The notes under the pieces were generated by a model. It did not search any database. It was not told the DNA's origin and was given only the letters and a program-made list of their open reading frames with translations. Made by a program: the position numbers and the translations under genes. From an uncultured Adlercreutzia sp. (GTDB taxonomy: Bacteria; Actinomycetota; Coriobacteriia; Coriobacteriales; Eggerthellaceae), in the NCBI RefSeq assembly GCF_958431955.1, contig NZ_CAUASN010000055.1, positions 1-9,546 on the forward strand: DNA of 9,546 nucleotides. The letters run 5' to 3'. The number at the start of each line of letters is the position of its first letter. Position 1 is the first letter of the stretch. This document shows positions 5,801-9,546 of this stretch, piece by piece.

Positions 5801-5835
5801 CGTTTCGCGAAAATATCCTATAAGGAGGATGAAAC

Positions 5836-7038
<1,203 letters not shown>

Positions 7039-7063
7039 GCTAACCCTTATTGATCGCTTCACC

Positions 7064-7101
7064 GGAAGGGGCTGTTCCTCAACCGAGCAGCCCCTTCCTT
7101 T
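7064..7101 (+). terminator. Terminator after tuf
   Basis: GGAAGGGGCTG (7064-7074) pairs perfectly with CAGCCCCTTCC (7088-7098) around a 13-nt loop, followed by a short TTT. It starts 25 nt after the tuf stop. The long GC-rich stem is convincing; the U tract is short. Confidence 0.8.
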
Positions 7102-7116
7102 CCAGCGCTTCATGTG

Positions 7117-7122
7117 TATCAT
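7117..7122 (+). promoter_or_regulatory. Candidate -10 element for rpmG-trnW-secE-nusG
   Basis: TATCAT (5 of 6 to consensus) lies 40 bases before rpmG and after the tuf terminator, where a new promoter would be expected. No good -35 is visible 16-18 bp upstream. Support is mainly positional. Confidence 0.3.
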
Positions 7123-7161
7123 CAATCCTGCGTTTTGGTTTTATAGGTAAAAGGAGAATTC

Positions 7162-7311
7162 ATGCGTACTCTGGTCACCCTGGCCTGCACCGAGTGCAAG
7201 CGCCGCAACTACACGACCAAGAAGAACAAGCAGAACAATCCTGACCGCATCGAGTTCAAGAAGTACTGCAAGTGGTGCAACAAGCACACGCTGCACAAGG
7301 AAACCCGATAA
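7162..7311 (+). CDS. rpmG: 50S ribosomal protein L33
   Basis: 49-residue basic protein of the large ribosomal subunit. MRTLVTLACTECKRRNYTT opens a zinc ribbon with Cys9, Cys12, Cys36 and Cys39 (CTEC and CKWC), so this is the zinc-binding (C+) form. Length is typical for L33 (about 49-55). AAGGAG (7151-7156) lies 5 nt before the ATG. It is followed closely by tRNA-Trp and then secE, a common neighbourhood for rpmG in Gram-positive bacteria. Confidence 0.97.
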   Translation: MRTLVTLACTECKRRNYTTKKNKQNNPDRIEFKKYCKWCNKHTLHKETR

Positions 7312-7334
7312 GAGGTTAGGTTCGAAACAGGCAT

Positions 7335-7411
7335 AGGCCAGTAGCTCCAATTGGTAGAGCGGCGGTCTCCAAAACCGCATGTTGGGGGTTCGAGTCCCTC
7401 CTGGCCTGCCA
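7335..7411 (+). tRNA. tRNA-Trp (anticodon CCA)
   Basis: 77 nt with encoded 3' CCA. Acceptor AGGCCAG pairs perfectly with CTGGCCT, discriminator G as usual for bacterial tRNA-Trp. The anticodon stem GCGGT/ACCGC encloses loop CTCCAAA with anticodon CCA at 7369-7371. T-arm loop TTCGAGT. It sits 23 nt after rpmG and is probably cotranscribed with it. Confidence 0.97.
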
Positions 7412-7424
7412 GCTTGTTTACGTG

Positions 7425-7447
7425 AGCAGCCTAGAGGCTGCTTTTTT
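7425..7447 (+). terminator. Intrinsic terminator or attenuator between tRNA-Trp and secE
   Basis: AGCAGCC (7425-7431) pairs perfectly with GGCTGCT (7436-7442) around the loop TAGA, and the stem runs into six Ts (7442-7447). This is the most textbook intrinsic terminator in the window. Only 36 nt separate it from secE and I see no promoter there, so it probably acts as a partial attenuator that lowers secE-nusG relative to rpmG and the tRNA. Confidence 0.85.
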
Positions 7448-7483
7448 GGCGATTAGAGAAAAGATTATTCCGTAAGGAACCCC

Positions 7484-7888
7484 ATGGCTAAGAAATCAAA
7501 GACACAGAAGGCAAAGGCGTCCGCTGCCCGCCAGCAGCGCAAGGCCGAGCGCGAGCTCGAGGCCCAGAACCCGCAGCTGGCCCAGGCCGCGGCGGAGGAG
7601 CCCGAGAAGAAGGGGCTCTTCAAGAAGAGCGCCGATGCCGCCCCTGCGTCCTCCGATAGCGGCAAGGCCGCGAAGAAGGCCGATGAGAAGCCGAAGAAGA
7701 AGCGCTTCCAGTTCTTCCGCGATGTGAAGGCCGAGATGAAGCGCGTCACCTGGCCGACCCGCACCGACGTGCTCCGCTGGAGCGGCGTGGTCGTGGTGGC
7801 CCTGCTGTTCTTCGGCATCTTCGTGGCGGTTCTCGACAACGCGATCATCACGCCTCTGCTCGTGCTGGTCTCGGGGATTGGGGCTTAA
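7484..7888 (+). CDS. secE: Preprotein translocase subunit SecE
   Basis: 134 residues. The SecE domain is at the C-terminus: an amphipathic segment RFQFFRDVKAEMKRVTWPTR (74-93), then one membrane helix (about 98-118) and a short tail. SecE clamps the SecY channel in the cytoplasmic membrane. The N-terminal 73 residues are a Lys/Ala/Glu-rich low-complexity extension, common in actinobacterial SecE and poorly conserved. AAGGA (7474-7478) lies 5 nt before the ATG. The stop is 3 nt before nusG, indicating translational coupling. Confidence 0.96.
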   Translation: MAKKSKTQKAKASAARQQRKAERELEAQNPQLAQAAAEEPEKKGLFKKSADAAPASSDSGKAAKKADEKPKKKRFQFFRDVKAEMKRVTWPTRTDVLRWSGVVVVALLFFGIFVAVLDNAIITPLLVLVSGIGA

Positions 7889-7891
7889 GAC

Positions 7892-8422
7892 ATGGCTAAG
7901 AAGTGGTACGTGCTGCACACCTACTCGGGCTACGAGAACAAGGTGAAGTCGAACCTCGAGCAGCGCATCGAGGTCATGGGCCTCGAGAACAACGTCTTCG
8001 GCATCGAGATCCCCACCGAGATGGTCACCGAGATCAAAGAGGGCGGCCGTCGCGTGGAGAGCGAGAAGAAGGTGTTCCCGGGCTACGTGCTCGTGCGCAT
8101 GGAGCTCGACGACCGCAGCTGGGCTGCGGTGCGCAACACTCCCGGCGTCACCGGGTTCGTGGGCAGCCAGGGCAACCCCCAGGCCCTCACCCGCGACGAG
8201 TACAACAAGATCATGAAGCGCACGAGCCGCGAGGCTCCGAAGAAGACCTCCTCCAACCTGGAGGTCGGCCAGTCGGTGAAGGTCACCCACGGCCCGCTTG
8301 CCGAGTTCGACGGCACGGTGTCGGAAGTGATGCCCGAGGCCGGCAAGGTCAAGGTCATGGTCTCCATCTTCGGCCGCGAAACCCCCGTCGAGCTGTCGTT
8401 CGACCAGGTGGCGAAGATCTAA
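7892..8422 (+). CDS. nusG: Transcription termination/antitermination protein NusG
   Basis: 176 residues. NGN domain (about 4-105; WYVLHTYSGYENKVK, and FPGYVLVRM at 62-70) binds RNA polymerase. A linker (106-122) leads to the KOW domain (about 124-176; VGQSVKVTHGPLAEFDGTV), which contacts Rho or ribosomal protein S10. It lacks the long N-terminal extension found in many high-GC actinobacterial NusG proteins such as those of Streptomyces. Only three bases separate it from secE and its own ribosome site is weak (GGGG about 8 nt upstream), so coupling to secE is likely. Confidence 0.98.
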   Translation: MAKKWYVLHTYSGYENKVKSNLEQRIEVMGLENNVFGIEIPTEMVTEIKEGGRRVESEKKVFPGYVLVRMELDDRSWAAVRNTPGVTGFVGSQGNPQALTRDEYNKIMKRTSREAPKKTSSNLEVGQSVKVTHGPLAEFDGTVSEVMPEAGKVKVMVSIFGRETPVELSFDQVAKI

Positions 8423-8438
8423 TTTTGAGAGCACTTTG

Positions 8439-8488
8439 ACTCGAGGGGCTGTGCCCGCGTGGACCGGGGCTTCTCGCGAACCTCGAGT
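8439..8488 (+). promoter_or_regulatory. Stem-loop in the nusG-rplK leader
   Basis: ACTCGAGG (8439-8446) and CCTCGAGT (8481-8488) are exact complements enclosing 34 nt, within which GCCC (8453-8456) can pair with GGGC (8467-8470). It would be a long two-part stem-loop 50 nt before rplK. It could be an attenuator or a leader bound by a ribosomal protein: in E. coli L1 represses this operon by binding the rplK leader. Only the pairing is seen. Confidence 0.45.
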
Positions 8489-8489
8489 T

Positions 8490-8495
8490 TATAGT
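8490..8495 (+). promoter_or_regulatory. Candidate -10 element for rplK-rplA
   Basis: TATAGT (5 of 6) lies 42 nt upstream of rplK, just after the stem-loop. No -35 is seen at the right distance. Separate promoters for rplKA are common, but this one is weakly supported. Confidence 0.3.
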
Positions 8496-8537
8496 GATAG
8501 AGAAGTAGTAGTCGATACATCTGAAAGGTAGTCACAG

Positions 8538-9038
8538 ATGGCTGACAACAAGAAAGTCACCGGATTTGTAAAGCTGCAAATCCCCGCCGGTGCCGCTAAC
8601 CCGGCTCCTCCGGTCGGCCCGGCCCTCGGCGCCCAGGGCGTCAACATCATGCAGTTCTGCCAGGCGTTCAACGCCCAGACGCAGGACCAGTCCGGCACCA
8701 TCATCCCCGTCGAGATCACCGTCTACGAGGACAAGTCCTTCACCTTCGTGTGCAAGACCCCTCCGGCGGCCGTGCTCATCAAGGAGAAGCTCGGCATCAA
8801 GAGCGGCGCCGCCATCCCGCAGATCCAGGTGGCCGGCACCCTGACCGAGGACCAGCTCCGCGAGATCGCCGAGATCAAGATGCCCGACCTGAACGCCAAC
8901 GACATCGACGCCGCCAAGGAGATCGTTGCCGGCACCGCTCGTTCCATGGGCGTGCGCATCGAGGGCCGCGAGATGAAGAAGAAGTACGTGCCCAGCCGCA
9001 AGGTTGCCGCCATGCTTCAGGGCAAGGCCGTCGATTAA
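8538..9038 (+). CDS. rplK: 50S ribosomal protein L11, with C-terminal extension
   Basis: 166 residues. L11 binds the GTPase-associated region of 23S rRNA and is needed for RelA-dependent stringent signalling. The proline-rich N-terminal domain (KLQIPAGAANPAPPVGPALG, 12-31) and the C-terminal rRNA-binding domain ending in AAKEIVAGTARSMGVRIEG (125-143) are typical. Family members usually stop near this point (E. coli mature protein about 141-142 residues); here about 24 more residues follow (143-166, including EMKKKYVPSRK), giving a basic tail. The reading frame is open, so the tail looks real rather than a sequencing slip. AAAGG (8524-8528) lies 9 nt before the ATG. Confidence 0.97.
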   Translation: MADNKKVTGFVKLQIPAGAANPAPPVGPALGAQGVNIMQFCQAFNAQTQDQSGTIIPVEITVYEDKSFTFVCKTPPAAVLIKEKLGIKSGAAIPQIQVAGTLTEDQLREIAEIKMPDLNANDIDAAKEIVAGTARSMGVRIEGREMKKKYVPSRKVAAMLQGKAVD

Positions 9039-9053
9039 TCTGTAACGAAACCA

Positions 9054-9085
9054 GTGGAAGGGTGAGAAGCGCCCGCCATTACCAC
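9054..9085 (+). promoter_or_regulatory. Hairpin with asymmetric internal loop between rplK and rplA
   Basis: GTGG (9054-9057) pairs with CCAC (9082-9085) and GGGTG (9060-9064) with CGCCC (9070-9074, one G-U) around the loop AGAAG. The two stems are separated by an uneven internal loop of 2 nt against 7 nt. It ends just before the rplA ribosome site. Two short stems around an asymmetric loop is the general shape of L1-binding sites; the match here is only of shape. Confidence 0.35.
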
Positions 9086-9101
9086 GAAAGGAATGTCTAA
9101 C

Positions 9102-9546
9102 ATGGCAAAGCATGGAAAGAAGTACGACGCGGCTGAGAAGCAGATCCCGGCCGAGGCGGTGTCCCCGCTGGCGGCTATGAAGCTGCTGAAGGAGATCTCC
9201 ACGGCCAACTTCGACGAGACCGTGACCGCCGATTTCCGCCTGGGTATCGACACCCGTCAGGCCGACCAGCAGCTGCGCGGCACCGTGAGCCTGCCCAACG
9301 GCTCCGGCAAGACCGTGCGCGTGGCCGTCTTCGCCGAGGGCGAGGCCGCTCGTGCCGCCGAGGAGGCCGGCGCCGACATCGTGGGCACCGATGTCCTCAT
9401 GGAGCAGATCCAGGCCGGCGAGTTCAACTTCGACGCCGCCGTGGCTACCCCGGATCAGATGGGCAAGGTCGGCCGTCTCGGCAAGATCCTCGGCCCCCGC
9501 GGCCTCATGCCGAACCCGAAGCTCGGCACCGTCACCAACGACGTGG
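9102..9546 (+). CDS. rplA: 50S ribosomal protein L1 (partial, runs off the window)
   Basis: First 148 residues of a protein normally about 230-240 long; the window ends inside the gene. L1 forms the mobile L1 stalk that helps release deacylated tRNA and in many bacteria represses its own operon. The signature around GRLGKILGPRGLMPNPKLGT (124-143) is clear, and the N-terminus MAKHGKKYDAA is as expected. AAAGGA (9087-9092) lies 9 nt before the ATG, and the gene is 63 nt from rplK, so the two are probably cotranscribed. Confidence 0.97.
   Translation, partial: MAKHGKKYDAAEKQIPAEAVSPLAAMKLLKEISTANFDETVTADFRLGIDTRQADQQLRGTVSLPNGSGKTVRVAVFAEGEAARAAEEAGADIVGTDVLMEQIQAGEFNFDAAVATPDQMGKVGRLGKILGPRGLMPNPKLGTVTNDV

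Noticed and set aside
8436..8441. TTGACT as a -35 box for rplK
   Set aside because: It matches the consensus well, but the sequence 16-18 bp downstream is GC-rich with no -10-like hexamer.

Overview
The window is high-GC bacterial chromosome. It most resembles a gut Actinomycetota of class Coriobacteriia, family Eggerthellaceae. This is inferred from gene content, not from a search: a Tat-exported flavoprotein reductase of the kind expanded in that family stands beside a LuxR-type regulator with about twelve membrane segments, and the core genes are GC-rich with strong Shine-Dalgarno sites.

Left part (1-3970), accessory. A Tat-exported, lipobox-bearing FAD flavoprotein (minus strand, 33-2027) is divergent from a membrane LuxR regulator (plus strand, 2288-3868). 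The 260-bp gap between them holds a -10 element for the regulator, a perfect 10-bp inverted repeat and three copies of the heptamer GCCGTCG. This looks like a substrate-specific respiratory reductase with its own regulator. The flavoprotein appears to lack the canonical fumarate reductase catalytic arginine motif and has no haem motif, so its substrate and electron donor are unknown.

Middle (3971-5505). A Tat-exported PcsB-like peptidoglycan hydrolase (coiled coil, Asp/Ser linker, NlpC/P60) converges on the regulator, with a perfect 26-bp palindrome between them as a likely two-way terminator. About 350 bp of non-coding DNA follows, with an extended -10 promoter for the hydrolase, several hairpins and a near-consensus promoter for the tRNA cluster.

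Right part (5506-9546), core translation and transcription genes: tRNA-Tyr, tRNA-Thr, tRNA-Met, tuf (EF-Tu), rpmG (L33), tRNA-Trp, secE, nusG, rplK (L11) and the start of rplA (L1). The order is close to the classical tRNA-tufB-secE-nusG-rplKA arrangement that leads into rplJL-rpoBC. Stem-loops lie between tRNA-Met and tuf, after tuf, between tRNA-Trp and secE, before rplK and between rplK and rplA. They suggest layered control of relative expression. L11 carries a basic C-terminal extension of about 24 residues.

I saw no CRISPR array, insertion sequence, phage gene or clearly new multi-gene system. The most interesting leads are the flavoprotein/regulator pair with its candidate operators, the L11 extension, and the possible L1-binding or attenuation structures in the ribosomal operon.
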